64,000 nucleotides of DNA from Paralithodes platypus (GCA_032716605.1 CM064573.1:5455119-5519118); one strand, 5' to 3'; counted from the stretch's first letter, positions 10,697 to 21,480 are shown. A program made the numbers and translations. The notes: generated by a model not told the origin, from the sequence alone.

Positions 10697-13455
10697 ATGG
10701 TCTTTCAAACTTTGAAGATCATACAACATAACGTACTTCACTGGGCCACACGAAAAGAAGAATTAACTACTATTTATAAAAATTTAAACCCAGACGTAAT
10801 TATTTTAAACAGTCACGGAATCAGGGAAGGAAACTCAATCAAGATGCACGGATTCAATACATACAAGATCAATACGTCCGAAGAGGCTAATGATGGCAGT
10901 GCAATTCTTGTCAGAAACAATATCCAACACAGACAGATTGATGATTACTTGACAGATATCATCCACATCAAAATACAAACAACACTAGGACCAATCAATA
11001 TTGCAACTACATACCTACCTCCTAGAAGACCATATTTGCCATTTCCGGACTTTCATAAACTTTTGAATAATTACGAACCTCTATACATAATGGGCGATTT
11101 AAATGCCAAACATAGATTCTTAGGGCATAACACTGATAATCAGGTTGGCAGAGGCCTTCAGAGATTCAACCAATTAAATAATTTAGTTCATCTCGGTCCT
11201 AACTTCCCAACATATCTAACTTACAGATCTAGCACAACACCCGACATAATTATTAGCAACAATAAGACCTTTCATAACATTAAAATTGAACCAGGCCCCA
11301 TCACATCCTTGGACCATCTACCAATAATAATCACTATAACTGCACATGCCATAAGTGAACCTACTCCTTCTAGATTCATTTACAGACAGGCGAACTGGGA
11401 GAAATTTACAGAAATCGTCCACAACAACCTATCACAAGATGAAAATTATGATGAATTTGAGGGTGCCGAAATGGTAGATGCAAAGCTTGACAATTGGTAT
11501 AAAGTAGTAGAGAAAGGACTCAACGATTCAATTCCTAAGTCCAAAAACAGAATAGTTAAGAAAACCCTAATCACAAGAGAGATACATATATTACAAATTA
11601 GATTTAAAGCATTGTATGACTACAGCGAAAGACATGGATGGAACCTAGCATCATATAGGATCTACAGAAGAATTCAACAACAGATAATAGAGCAATGTAG
11701 AATTAACAACAACACCCTTCTTCGTAAAAGAGCACAATTCTTAATAGATAACCATCACGACCCAAAACAAATCTGGAACAACATCAAACAGATGAAAGGG
11801 ACAGCTAATGAGCTACCCTCCTACATCGTTGATAACAACAATAATACAAACATTTATGATAACAAAACCAAGGAAGCAGTGTTCAGGAGAATATGGGAGA
11901 GGAACTTTAGGATCAGTGAGGAGGAGAATGAGGAATTTGATGAGGAAAATGAAGAACTAGTCAGACGATTCTCAGAACCAAACATGCACAGGACGCTTCC
12001 ATTTCTTCACCCCGACATGAGAAGACTCTCGGGAGACAACCCAGTCACAAGAAGAGTCACCTTAAACGAGATAAAAGAATTCATCAAAAACATGAAAGGT
12101 ACCGCCCCTGGTGAGAGTGGAATTAACAAGGATACCCTCACCAACCTCCCAGAATCAGCATTAATATACCTTATTGACATATTTAACCTCACATTATCCA
12201 TGGGATATTTCCCAGATAGGTTCAAATCTGGAATACTAACACTTATCCCCAAAGGAATAAGTCCCCTCTGAATCCTGAAAACTACAGACCTATCACCATG
12301 CTCGAAGTTCCCGGAAAGCTGCTGGAGAGAGCCATTAACAAAAGACTGAATCATCACCTAGAAGTCAACAATATCTTACCCAACAATTTTCACGGCTTTA
12401 GGGACGGAAGGGGAACTAACACTGCACTGGCCGTAACATGCGAAATAATTGCTCAAGCAAAGTCCCACAAAAAACAATGCTGCCTAGTCCTTAGAGATGT
12501 ATCCAAGGCATTCGATAAGGTTTGGCACAATGGGTTAACATATAAGATTCTACACTTGGGACTTCCCGACGTATTGGAGAGAGTGCTTTGCGATTATCTA
12601 ACTGATAGAACTGTCAAAATCAGAATCAAGAACTATACAGGACCCATAATTGAAGTTAAAAGCGGTGTACCTCAAGGGGGCATACTATCTCCAAAACTTT
12701 ATTTGATAAACACTAGTGACATGCCACAGCCAGCCGCCAACTGCCACAATATTAGTTACGCAGATGACATCACTCAAATAATAACTTACGGGGGAAAATC
12801 AAGGATATTAATGGCCACACTTGTGGGACAAGAAATTGAAAAAATCAACCATTTCGAAAGAAAATGGAAAATTAAGACAAACCAAACAAAATTCACAATA
12901 ATCACACTGGCAACCAAAAAGAATCAAGACATCATTGTAAATGGGGATTTAATGGAATATAAAACAAGAGGAAAAATAGTGGGATTAAATATCACCGGTA
13001 GCGGCTACTGTCATCATGTGAACTCACTTACTATCAAAGGCAACTTGGCTCTACAAGAACTAAATATCTTCAATAACCTACCAACCAATATCAAAGTTCA
13101 CTTAGTTAAAACATTTGTCTTACCAACAATAGAATTCCTCACTATACCCCTTAATATTCTAAGTAGGACACAAATGCAAAAAATACAAAGGATCCAAAAT
13201 AAAGCACTTAGATGGGCAAACAATGATTCCAAATACCCCTTTACAATGAATACAGAAGAAATACACAGAGAGTCCTCAGTAAAGGCCATAAACATCAAGC
13301 TACATGAGAGAGCATCTAAGCTGTGGAATACGGTCAGAACATTACTTGATGTAAATCTTGAATTCCTTAACGACCCGATAAGGAGACAACACTCCTGGTT
13401 TCCCTCAACGAGACCTAATCTAGAAGTGGCCATACCAGAACCCCTTTTTACTTGA
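10697..13455 (+). pseudogene. ORF2 (endonuclease-reverse transcriptase) of the jockey-like LINE, single frameshift
   Basis: Residues 1-230 form an exonuclease-endonuclease-phosphatase domain (IIQHNVLHW, YIMGDLNAKH, SLDHLPI). The RT domain carries NYRPITMLEVPGKLLE, FHGFRDGRGTNTAL, a DVSKAFDKVWH motif, SGVPQGGILSP and the catalytic YADD at about 12757. The first frame ends at 12271. The second frame resumes through NYRPITM, so one base appears lost near 12255-12262 (the AAAGGAATAAG stretch). Apart from this break the roughly 920-residue protein is open, which suggests a young copy or a sequence error. Confidence 0.88.
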
Positions 13456-14270
13456 TTGATAGAGATCCCATCTGGGGCCCACAACATCAGACCTAGCCGA
13501 ATTTCCGACCATTACTAGCTTGGACTATCTCTGGGCTATGCCTGTTGTGCGACTTAGAAGCACTGGGTATAACCAGAGATGGAACCTGCAGTGTGGTCGG
13601 GAGGAAGCACGGATGGCGATGCACCTGACTTACTTACAAGATGGACTGATTGGATAATCACCCATGGATATAGCAACACCGACTTATGACTCACCCAGGG
13701 GCTCTGCAGGTAAGGAGTATGGTCGAGATACCCAGTACCACTGCCTGTATTCCCATGACATTACCAACAGAGAGCCAGTATCGAAACCCCCAAGGTAGCA
13801 CCGACCTTGGGGTGAATCCCTCAGTGCCTCTTTACGACAATCACACAGTACCACAATTCGACAAAGCCTGTGGCGTTGCTCCCCAGCTGGTGCACTGCTA
13901 GGGGCCCAGACTTTCGTCAACTAATCTTCCAATCAAGTGTGTTGCTGTGATGGCAATAAGCTTGCTGGGAGGAACCACCTTGGGGTGATGAGTGATGGGG
14001 GTGACATGGCGGGTGGAGTGACAAAACAACTTGCATAACCATTGTTCATATGTGAAATATAGTGCCGCTGATCGGGATTGCTGATACTCTTGCCTGGGGC
14101 CCACTACGGTGGACCCCAGACAGGTGAATCAGCATAACCGGAAAGAACCTAGAATAGCAAAGTGAATGTGTAGTCCTTGCCTGAATCATAATTTAAAGTT
14201 AATTAAAGCTAGTGGCGTGTTGTTGCTCGAAGGAGGTTGCGAAACAAATTGAATATATATAATATACTAA
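13456..14270 (+). other. 3' UTR of the jockey-like LINE
   Basis: Non-coding, GC-richer than its flank up to about 14200, with short direct repeats such as CTTGGGGTGA. It runs from the ORF2 stop to AT-rich flank. No poly(A) run is visible, so the end is approximate. Confidence 0.45.
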
Positions 14271-14420
14271 AAATTAGCAAAGTGGATAGCCCACTACTAT
14301 CTGTTACACTCCTACTAGTTTCTTCTTTTCGACCTTATTCTTCACTGTCCACTGACAACTCTAATTTTTCTACACTATTATTCTGATTTTCTGATTTTCT
14401 GATTTTCTAATCATTATCTC

Positions 14421-14470
14421 TCCATTCCCTGAAGATGCAAGATGTTTACTTGTGAAACGTTGGATCCACC
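14421..14470 (+). ncRNA. Hammerhead-ribozyme-like motif at the head of a PLE
   Basis: The core CUGAAGA (14429-14435, fits CUGANGA) is followed by a stem II of GCAAG/CUUGU with a 7-base loop, then GAAA (14454-14457). After it come C-G and a GUU cleavage-type triplet (14459-14461). UCC before the core pairs with GGA after the triplet (a minimal stem I). ACGU in stem III is palindromic, as expected for ribozymes that work as dimers. Hammerheads in Penelope-like elements are an established observation. That this one cleaves is inference. The PLE start codon follows immediately at 14471. Confidence 0.5.
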
Positions 14471-14624
14471 ATGAATTTTGCTAACCTGTTGTACCTCATC
14501 TCTGAACCCCAGAGGAAAATTGTTAGAACTATTGAAAGCTATAACAATAAAATCCTGAATGCTGACACTGCTATTGCTTTTAACCTCGTCTGTTTAAAAG
14601 AGAATCTATTACCTGGCAATACTA

Positions 14625-14628
<4 letters not shown>
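14471..14628 (+). pseudogene. Penelope-like element, N-terminal ORF fragment
   Basis: Starts with ATG and reads MNFANLLYLISEPQRK, then ILNADTAIAFNLVCLKENLL. It is homologous to the PLE heads at 26589-26720 and 31969-32108 (MNFAHLLHLLPATQRK). The frame is cut after about 52 residues by a (TA)n tract, as in the other copies. The RT and endonuclease are missing. Confidence 0.75.
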
Positions 14629-14655
<27 letters not shown>

Positions 14656-14671
14656 CCGGTATATATATTAG
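14629..14671. repeat. (TA)n microsatellite
   Basis: Short TA tract with one ACCGG interruption, directly following the PLE fragment. Confidence 0.85.
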
Positions 14672-15263
14672 TATTGTCAATAACTGCTTACTATTGTACA
14701 ATAGAACATACTCATACATAATTTACACTTAAAGAATTTGATTGTGATTGGGCTTTAAGTTATCTGTTCTGGCTATCTAATTTTATCCTTTTGAATATTT
14801 AATCAACTTTATTTGCATTTTATAAAAACAAACATAGACTATAACATTATCTATCTCTTTTTCTCAAGCTGAGTCAAGGAGAAATATACCCACTCACTTA
14901 CGACATAGGCCTACAGTAATATAGAAATTTACATAATTTATCAACCAAGTTAAGTTAGCCCGAATTTCATAAACAAAAAATATAGCTATTTCTTAAAGGT
15001 AATCGATTAAGTAAATCAATTAATTTGAATTTTCATTTACACTATCTAATTGTTGAATTTAAAATAGGCTACTGTTTATTTTGAACTTAAATGAACCTGT
15101 TATTATTATATGTTTTCAAATAATATTATCTGTAATAATTATCTTACACGAAACTTTTGCAATTATTGATTTACAATCAACACCCCCAGTACATACTTAC
15201 TCATAGTAGACCTAATCTGCTCGTAGATATTAATTTTGTATATCTTAAAACTAGAGTCTGTCT

Positions 15264-15265
<2 letters not shown>
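14672..15265. other. AT-rich intergenic sequence, nothing recognised
   Basis: No coding frame or repeat family recognised on either strand. Confidence 0.5.

Positions 15266-15344
<79 letters not shown>
15266..15344. repeat. (GA)n microsatellite
   Basis: About 78 bp of perfect GA dinucleotides. The Glu-Arg frame through it is an artefact. Confidence 0.95.
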
Positions 15345-15345
<1 letters not shown>

Positions 15346-15537
15346 AATTGCTCCGAAATATATCTATATGAATTTATTATTTATTGTAGGCCTATTTGTT
15401 GTAAATCAAAGATATGTATAGCTATAGATATGCAGAAAGAAAGTATGAATATTAGGACCAAGATCTAGATATCTTGGTATAGATACTATATAATTACACT
15501 ATAATTACACTATATTTACATTTAACCTAACTTAACT

Positions 15538-15742
15538 CAATCTTTCTTCTATTCAACAGCTGAGCTCTGGAACTCTCTCACAGAATCAGTCTTTCCCTCT
15601 TCATATGACTTCAATTGCTTCAAACTCTGTGTCCAGGCATTTTGGCTCGAACGTTCCTTGATTTTGGCCATGTCTCTATTTCAACTCTGAGGGGGGGCAC
15701 TCGCCACAGGCAGTTCTGCCTATTGTCTCCCCCACTCACATG
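15538..15742 (+). mobile_element. 3' end of a non-LTR retrotransposon (second copy)
   Basis: Same 3' terminal segment as 6225-6525 and the end of 34613-35382: GAGCTCTGGAACTCTCTC, CATTTTGGCTCGAACG, then the CTCACTCACAT word near the end. Only about 200 bp is present. Confidence 0.75.
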
Positions 15743-15893
15743 GGCGAAAATACCAATATTTGGGCGAAGGAACTTCCTCGTTTGGGCGAACGAACTTCAT
15801 TGATTGGGCGAATGGACCTTCTCGTTTGGGCGAACGGACTGCAAAGTGTGGGCGGATGAACTTTGGGCGAAAAGACTCGTGAGCGAAATGACT
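15743..15893 (+). repeat. Interspersed-core repeat, core TTGGGCGAACGGACTT
   Basis: About seven cores of the type TTGGGCGAA(C/G)GAACTT with spacers of varying length (TCCTCG, CATTGA, TCTCG, GCAAAGTG). It starts exactly where the LINE 3' end stops. Its architecture is like the GACAGCTCGGCC arrays but the word is different. Confidence 0.75.
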
Positions 15894-16030
15894 GTAAACC
15901 CTTGAAACCATTTGAGCAGGTTATGTCGCCGTTCTTTAGCTTTAATACCTCATCTCTATCGCCCTTATTTATACCTATTATCCATTTAAATACTTCTATC
16001 ATGTATCCCCTACATCTTCGTCTCTCTCTG
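15894..16030 (-). mobile_element. CR1 ORF2 C-terminal fragment
   Basis: On the minus strand it encodes RGDMIEVFKWIIGINKGD and NGDITCSNGF, matching the C-terminal region of the CR1 ORF2 at 20815-20930. Truncated on both sides. Confidence 0.75.
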
Positions 16031-16289
16031 TTTCTCTCTCTCTCTCTTTATAATAATAATAATAATAATAAATGGTATGTTTACGAGGGTCAGTTTACGC
16101 AAACTCTTCCAGACGCACGAAATGATGTCTGTTGCACATACCCTATTCAATCGTAGGCTATACATGGGGAGATTGTATGCACGCATTGAGCAGGGCAGTA
16201 CCCAGGGGAGGCCATATAGGCATATCAAGATTTGATAGAACTCCTATTACATTTGCCGGGCTTCTCATAAGAACAACAGTGTATAAGTG
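16031..16289. other. Intergenic, no gene
   Basis: Contains a short (TC)n then (TAA)n tract at about 16020-16070 and otherwise nothing recognised. Confidence 0.45.
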
Positions 16290-16981
16290 TTAGGAATAGG
16301 CAAATAGAATTCTAGGATTCATATCTAGGAGTGTTAGCAACAGGACTGCTGAAGTTTTCTTAAAACTATACTTAGCTCTAGTAAGACCCCATTTAGACTA
16401 TGCTGTTCAATTTTGGTGCCCTTATTATAGAATGGATATCGACCCTTTAGAGGCAGTCCAAAGAAGAATGACCAAAAAGATACATAATATTAGAAATTTA
16501 TCGTATGAGGAGAGGTTGAAAGTCTTAGGCCTGCACTCACTAGAGAGACGAAGATGTAGGGGAGACATGATAGAGGTATTTAAATGGATAAAAGGTTTAA
16601 ATAAGGGCGATATAGATGAGGTATTAAAGCTAAAGAACGGCGACATAACCCGCTCAAATGGTTTCAAGTTAGATAAGTTTAGATTTAGGAAAGATATAGG
16701 AAAGCACTGGTTTGGAAATAGAGTTGTTAACATGTGGAATGCACTGCCCAGAACAGTAATTAGCTCAGAAACAGTTGAAAGCTTTAAGCATAAGTTGGAT
16801 TCCCATATGGGTGATATGGGCTGGGTGTGAATGGGAGCTGCTTCATGTGGGCCGCATGGCCATATGCAGTTTCCCGCGATCTTGTGACCTTATGTTGTTA
16901 TGTAATTGGGGTTGGGTGTGACAGGGATCTGCCTTGTGTGGGCCGATCGTCTTTTTGCAGACTCCCATTTTCTTATCTTCT
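16290..16981 (+). mobile_element. 5'-truncated CR1 copy
   Basis: Codes from about 16295 for NRILGFISRSVSNRTAEV, then the last 133 residues of ORF2 in one open frame ending at 16830. The 3' tail ends in TTTTCTTATCTTCTTAT. It is a diverged subfamily relative to the full copy (KHKLDSHMGDMGWV versus KKKLDKHMDEKGWV at the C terminus). Only the region after the RT core is present. Confidence 0.82.
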
Positions 16982-17046
16982 TATAAGAAAATGGGAATCT
17001 GCAGAAAGCCGATCGGCCTATACACGGCAGATCCCTGTCACACCCA
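16982..17046 (-). mobile_element. Solo CR1 3' tail, inverted
   Basis: Begins AAGAAAATGGGAATCTGCAG and reads back through the CR1 tail to CACACCC. It is head-on to the tail of the preceding plus-strand copy, so the two make a palindrome of about 65 bp per arm. Confidence 0.8.
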
Positions 17047-17149
17047 AGGAGTTGGAGTTGCTCTCTGACCCCTGACCTGTGCGGACGTCCCCAGTGACCG
17101 CTAGTGAACCTGTTTACCCTTAGTGAGGTCCTAGTGAACTTTCATAGTG

Positions 17150-18037
17150 ATGGCTGTTGTTGATGAGTCTGCTGTCTCCTCCCATACTCTCCAGCTTTGT
17201 CTTGCTTTGCAAGAGAGACTGGAGAGTGTGGAGCAGGAGATTCAGTGTCTCAAAGATGAAAATTTGGCCTTGAGACTAGCTATGGCGGAGAAGAAGTGTG
17301 AGGCTACCGGAAGTGTTCCCAGGGATCGTGAAGCCCCTTGGAAAGTGGTGTCAACTAGTGCAACGGCCTGCAAGCTGAAAAGGCAGCCAGTCAAGACCCA
17401 CAACAACTTCAGCACCTTGGCTGATGAGAGTGATGGCGATGAAGTGGCGATCATCGAGGCAGTGAGAGGGGAGGGGGGGAAGTCTGCTGCTGTTGCTGCA
17501 ACAACTGCTGCTACACGCCGACAAAAGGAAAAAGCTAAGTCTGTTTTCATTGTCGGTGATTCATTGGTTAGATACCTTGGCAGGGCAACAAACACTCAGG
17601 TTGGTAAAGTTGTCTGCGTGCCTGGTGCCGGAGTCGGGAGGGTGGCTGAGAAGATAGATGCTGTCATGGAAGTGAGTGGGGAGGACCCCATCATCTTCGT
17701 CAACGCAGGGAGCAACGACATATGGAGATGCAGGACTGAGGAGTTGCTCTCCAAGTATCAGGAAATGTTGGAGAGGATCAAGGAAAAAGGTGGAGTTCCT
17801 GTGGTAAACAGTATCCTGCCTAGAAGAGGGGTAAGGAAGGAATGGTCCTCCAGGGCTATTGGTGTAAATAGCCGGCTGGAGAAGTATTGTAAGGCAAATA
17901 CTATTCCATTCCTGGATAACTGGTCCCTCTTTTATGGTAAGGATGAACTGTATGCCCAGGATGGAGTACATCTCTCTCGACTAGGAGTTTCGACCTTGGC
18001 CAGCTCACTCGACAAGATTGTTGCGGGGTTTCGTTAA
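17150..18037 (+). CDS. CR1 ORF1: coiled coil plus SGNH-type esterase domain
   Basis: 295 residues from the ATG at 17150 (a GTG just before it is not needed). Residues about 17-50 form a Leu/Glu-rich coiled coil (LQERLESVEQEIQCLKDENL). A basic/charged linker follows. Residues about 130-290 form an SGNH hydrolase fold: block I FIVGDSLV with the nucleophile Ser, FVNAGSNDIW for the Asn block, and QDGVHLSRLG supplying the Asp/His pair. The esterase domain in CR1 ORF1 is known from the family. Its role in retrotransposition is thought to involve membrane or lipid interaction but remains unsettled. All triad positions are visible and intact. ORF2 begins 65 bp downstream in another frame. Confidence 0.88.
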   Translation: MAVVDESAVSSHTLQLCLALQERLESVEQEIQCLKDENLALRLAMAEKKCEATGSVPRDREAPWKVVSTSATACKLKRQPVKTHNNFSTLADESDGDEVAIIEAVRGEGGKSAAVAATTAATRRQKEKAKSVFIVGDSLVRYLGRATNTQVGKVVCVPGAGVGRVAEKIDAVMEVSGEDPIIFVNAGSNDIWRCRTEELLSKYQEMLERIKEKGGVPVVNSILPRRGVRKEWSSRAIGVNSRLEKYCKANTIPFLDNWSLFYGKDELYAQDGVHLSRLGVSTLASSLDKIVAGFR

Positions 18038-18102
18038 AAAAACCTGGGTGTGTAAGTAAAATACTGTCTCCATATGGAGCAGGTACTTCATGTGACAAAC
18101 CA

Positions 18103-21090
18103 GTGAGTAAAATAGAAATAATCAGTCAAGATAGTGCGGATATAGTGATGTGTAATAGTAGTATCGATAACACTACACATGTAACTGATAGTAAAGATGA
18201 GAATACTGATAGAGTAGAATTTCCGTCTAGAGCTAGTAGTTCAACAGGAAATAATAAGTTAGCTAAACACAATAGAAAATTAGTTGCAAATAAAAGTAAT
18301 AGGTTGAGGGTATATTATACAAATTGTAGGAGTTTATGTAACAAAATTAACGAACTTAGAGCACTCGTTAGCACAGAAAATATAGACATAATAGCGCTAA
18401 CTGAAACGTGGATCAATACAGAATCTAGGCATTTCTTAGCAGAATTTGATATTCCAGGATATAGTTTGTTTAAATATGACCGAACAAGTAGGAGGGGCGG
18501 GGGTATAGCAGTGTTTGTCAGGAGTACATTAAAAAGCTGTATTAAATCAGGTATTAGACTAAATAATGATAATGAAAGTGTTTGGGTAGAGGTTAACGAA
18601 GGTAGTGAGACCATAGTTATTGGAGTTATATATAGACCGCCTAATATGAGTAGAAATGGCGGAAAATCGTTATGGGAGGAAATTAAAATAGCATCAAGGT
18701 TTAGCAATGTGTGCATTATGGGGGATTTTAATTTTCCGAACATTGATTGGCAGCACCAAATAGGCGACTCCGATTCAGTAGAGTTTATAGAGGTAGTACA
18801 AGATAGTTTTTTATTTCAATTCATAGATACGCCGACTAGAGGTATTAATATTCTTGATTTAGTTTTCAGTAACAATGAACATATGATAAATAATGTAGAG
18901 ATTGGTGACCACCTAGGAAATAGCGATCATAAATCTATTTATTTTAATATACAATGGACAGGGAATGCTAAAGAGAATACGACACTTATCCCAGATTTCA
19001 GAAAAGCCGATTATGGTGGGCTAAGAAGAGACTTAAGGGTGGACCCTATTGTTAAGCGATTAAGTCAGGATATGCCAGAGTTAAACTTGCCACCTACATA
19101 TAACCAGTTTATTGCTTCACTCCACAATGCTCAAAATAAATATATCCCTAAAAGAAGATTTAGATCGACACAGAACCAACCAAAATGGATGACTAATAAG
19201 CTAATAGATCTTATAGGAAAAAAGAAAGGAATATATCGAAAAATAAAGAAAGGTGAAAATCATTTACATATATACTATCAGACTCTATCAAGACAGGTCA
19301 AAAAGGAAATCAGGAAAGCAAAAAGAAATTATGAAATAAGGATAGCCAGCGACTCAAAAAATAACCCTAAAGCTTTTTACCAACTATATAAATCTAAAGT
19401 TAGAGATGTAATAGGCCCCCTAAAAACTTCAATAGGAGAAATAACAGAAAATGATTTAGAAATGTGCAGTACATTAAATAGTCAGTTTCTTTCCGTTTTC
19501 ACTAATGAAAATTTGGCACAGATTCCAGAAGTCAATATGGTATATAGTGATAGTATAGAAAATATGTTAAGTACAGTTAGTATAAGTAGAAATGATGTGC
19601 TTAAGGAAATTGACAGACTGAAACCTCAAAAATCGCCTGGTCCTGACGAGGTATATGCTAGAGTATTAAAAGAATGCAGAGATGAGTTAAGTAGTCCATT
19701 AGCATTTATATTTAACAAGTCATTAGAAACAGGTTTAGTTCCAGAAGCTTGGAAGCTTGCAAATGTAGTTCCGATCTTCAAAAAAGGTGATAAATCGATA
19801 GCATCCAATTACCGTCCCATTAGTCTCACATCAATCATAGGAAAGTTGCTAGAGTCTATTATTGCTAGGAAAATTAGAAGCCACTTAGTAAAATTTAACT
19901 TAATAAATTCTTCTCAGCATGGATTCACTCAGGGACGTTCGTGCCTTACTAATTTGCTTAGCTTTTTCTCAGAGGTATATGAAGCAGTAGATAGTGACAA
20001 GTCATATGATATTATATATTTAGATTTCAGTAAAGCTTTCGACAGAGTCCCTCATGAGAGATTGATGAGAAAGGTTGAGGCACATGGAATAGGAGGGTCG
20101 TTGTTGGGATGGATTAGGTCATGGCTAATTGGTAGGAAACAGAGAGTCAGCATAAATGGTACCAAGTCAGAGTGGGGAGCAGTCAAAAGTGGTGTCCCCC
20201 AGGGATCGGTATTAGGTCCCCTGTTGTTTCTTATATACATAAATGACCTAGATTTAGGTATAACTAGTAGGATAAGTAAATTCGCAGACGATACTAAAAT
20301 GGGGAGATCAATTGATTCAGATAGCGATATAGAGTGCCTCCAAAGGGATCTAGATACCTTACATGAATGGTCAGTAAATTGGCAGATGAAGTTTAACATT
20401 GACAAATGCAAGGTATTAAAGATAGGGAAGATGCAAACAAATGTTAAATATAAACTAGCTAATTTAGAATTAGAAAATTCAGACTGCGAGAAAGATCTAG
20501 GTGTGTTTGTTAGCAATGATTTGAAGCCTAGAAAACAGTGTATAAGCGTTCGTAATAAGGCAAACAGGATTCTCGGGTTCATCTCTAGGAGTGTGAGTAA
20601 CAGAACTGCTGATGTTATCTTAAAACTTTACTTGTCATTAGTGAGACCCCATATGGATTATGCTGTCCAATTTTGGTGTCCTTATTACAGAATGGACATA
20701 GATTCATTGGAGAGAATTCAGCGTAGAATGACAAAAATGATCCATAATATTAGAAATTTTCCGTATGAAGAAAGGTTGACGAAATTAGGTTTACATTCGT
20801 TAGAGAGACGCAGAGTTAGAGGGGATATGATAGAGGTGTTCAAGTGGGTTAGTGGGATTAACAAAGGGGACATGACAAATGTACTAAAGCTCAGTGATAG
20901 CGAAAGAACTCGTACCAATGGTTTCAAATTAGATAAATTTCGTTTCAGAAAAGATATAGGCAAATATTGGTTTGGTAACAGAGTTGTAGATGGGTGGAAC
21001 AGGCTACCAAGTGATATAGTGGGATCAAGAACGATAGGGAGCTTTAAGAAAAAATTGGATAAGCATATGGACGAGAAGGGTTGGGTGTGA
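18103..21090 (+). CDS. CR1 ORF2: AP endonuclease and reverse transcriptase
   Basis: About 995 residues. The frame is open upstream into the end of ORF1 and has no early ATG. The first ATG is near 18148, so reinitiation or a non-AUG start is possible. The endonuclease spans about residues 65-290 (YYTNCRSLCNKINEL, LTETW, IYRPPN, IMGDFNFPNIDW, SDHKSI). RT motifs are NYRPISLTSIIGKLLE, QHGFTQGRSCLTNLL, LDFSKAFDRVPHERL (about residue 640), SGVPQGSVLGPLLF and the catalytic FADD (about residue 726). The C-terminal domain ends KLDKHMDEKGWV. Length and order are as expected for CR1 and no stops are present. Confidence 0.92.
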   Translation: MSKIEIISQDSADIVMCNSSIDNTTHVTDSKDENTDRVEFPSRASSSTGNNKLAKHNRKLVANKSNRLRVYYTNCRSLCNKINELRALVSTENIDIIALTETWINTESRHFLAEFDIPGYSLFKYDRTSRRGGGIAVFVRSTLKSCIKSGIRLNNDNESVWVEVNEGSETIVIGVIYRPPNMSRNGGKSLWEEIKIASRFSNVCIMGDFNFPNIDWQHQIGDSDSVEFIEVVQDSFLFQFIDTPTRGINILDLVFSNNEHMINNVEIGDHLGNSDHKSIYFNIQWTGNAKENTTLIPDFRKADYGGLRRDLRVDPIVKRLSQDMPELNLPPTYNQFIASLHNAQNKYIPKRRFRSTQNQPKWMTNKLIDLIGKKKGIYRKIKKGENHLHIYYQTLSRQVKKEIRKAKRNYEIRIASDSKNNPKAFYQLYKSKVRDVIGPLKTSIGEITENDLEMCSTLNSQFLSVFTNENLAQIPEVNMVYSDSIENMLSTVSISRNDVLKEIDRLKPQKSPGPDEVYARVLKECRDELSSPLAFIFNKSLETGLVPEAWKLANVVPIFKKGDKSIASNYRPISLTSIIGKLLESIIARKIRSHLVKFNLINSSQHGFTQGRSCLTNLLSFFSEVYEAVDSDKSYDIIYLDFSKAFDRVPHERLMRKVEAHGIGGSLLGWIRSWLIGRKQRVSINGTKSEWGAVKSGVPQGSVLGPLLFLIYINDLDLGITSRISKFADDTKMGRSIDSDSDIECLQRDLDTLHEWSVNWQMKFNIDKCKVLKIGKMQTNVKYKLANLELENSDCEKDLGVFVSNDLKPRKQCISVRNKANRILGFISRSVSNRTADVILKLYLSLVRPHMDYAVQFWCPYYRMDIDSLERIQRRMTKMIHNIRNFPYEERLTKLGLHSLERRRVRGDMIEVFKWVSGINKGDMTNVLKLSDSERTRTNGFKLDKFRFRKDIGKYWFGNRVVDGWNRLPSDIVGSRTIGSFKKKLDKHMDEKGWV

Positions 21091-21480
21091 AGGGGGATCA
21101 GCCGGGTTGGGCCAATCAGCGCTCTGCAGACCCCCGTAATCCTGCGTTAATCTCTAACCGATTTGGTAAGATGATCCTCAGGGTATTAGAGTGTTGAGCC
21201 TATAATTGGGCTTTGTAATTGGGGTTGTGTGGGACAGAGATCTGCCTTGCTTAGGCCAATCGGCTTTTTGCAGACTCCCATTTTCTTATGTTCTTATGTT
21301 CTTAACCCTAATTACAAGGCCTAATTATAGACCCAACTTTTTCCTATTGTTAGTGTTGATTTCAATGAAGATAAGAGCAGTGTAGTAAAATTTAGGAAAT
21401 TAATAAAAAATCCATAATATATATAGGATAACTTTGATATATGTAACTCAGACAAATTAAACGATTTGGAAGACATCGTA

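Larger units (their letters stand above)
8985..14270 (+). mobile_element. Jockey-like non-LTR retrotransposon, nearly full length
   Basis: A two-ORF LINE: a short 5' UTR, a gag-like ORF1 (9105-10692, damaged), an ORF2 with apurinic endonuclease and reverse transcriptase (10697-13455, one frameshift) and about 0.8 kb of 3' UTR. ORF2 starts 4 bp after the ORF1 stop. The exact 5' and 3' boundaries are not defined because I see no target duplication. The CCHC knuckles in ORF1 and the EN-RT layout fit the jockey superfamily. Confidence 0.8.
17047..21303 (+). mobile_element. Full-length CR1-type non-LTR retrotransposon
   Basis: About 4.26 kb with a 100 bp 5' UTR, ORF1 (17150-18037), ORF2 (18103-21090) and a 3' tail ending in an 8-bp-type repeat TTCTTATGTTCTTATG. 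Short tandem octamers at the 3' end and absence of a target duplication are hallmarks of CR1. ORF1 carries an SGNH esterase domain, as described for some CR1 families. Both ORFs are uninterrupted, so this copy could be, or recently was, retrotransposition-competent. Confidence 0.9.
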
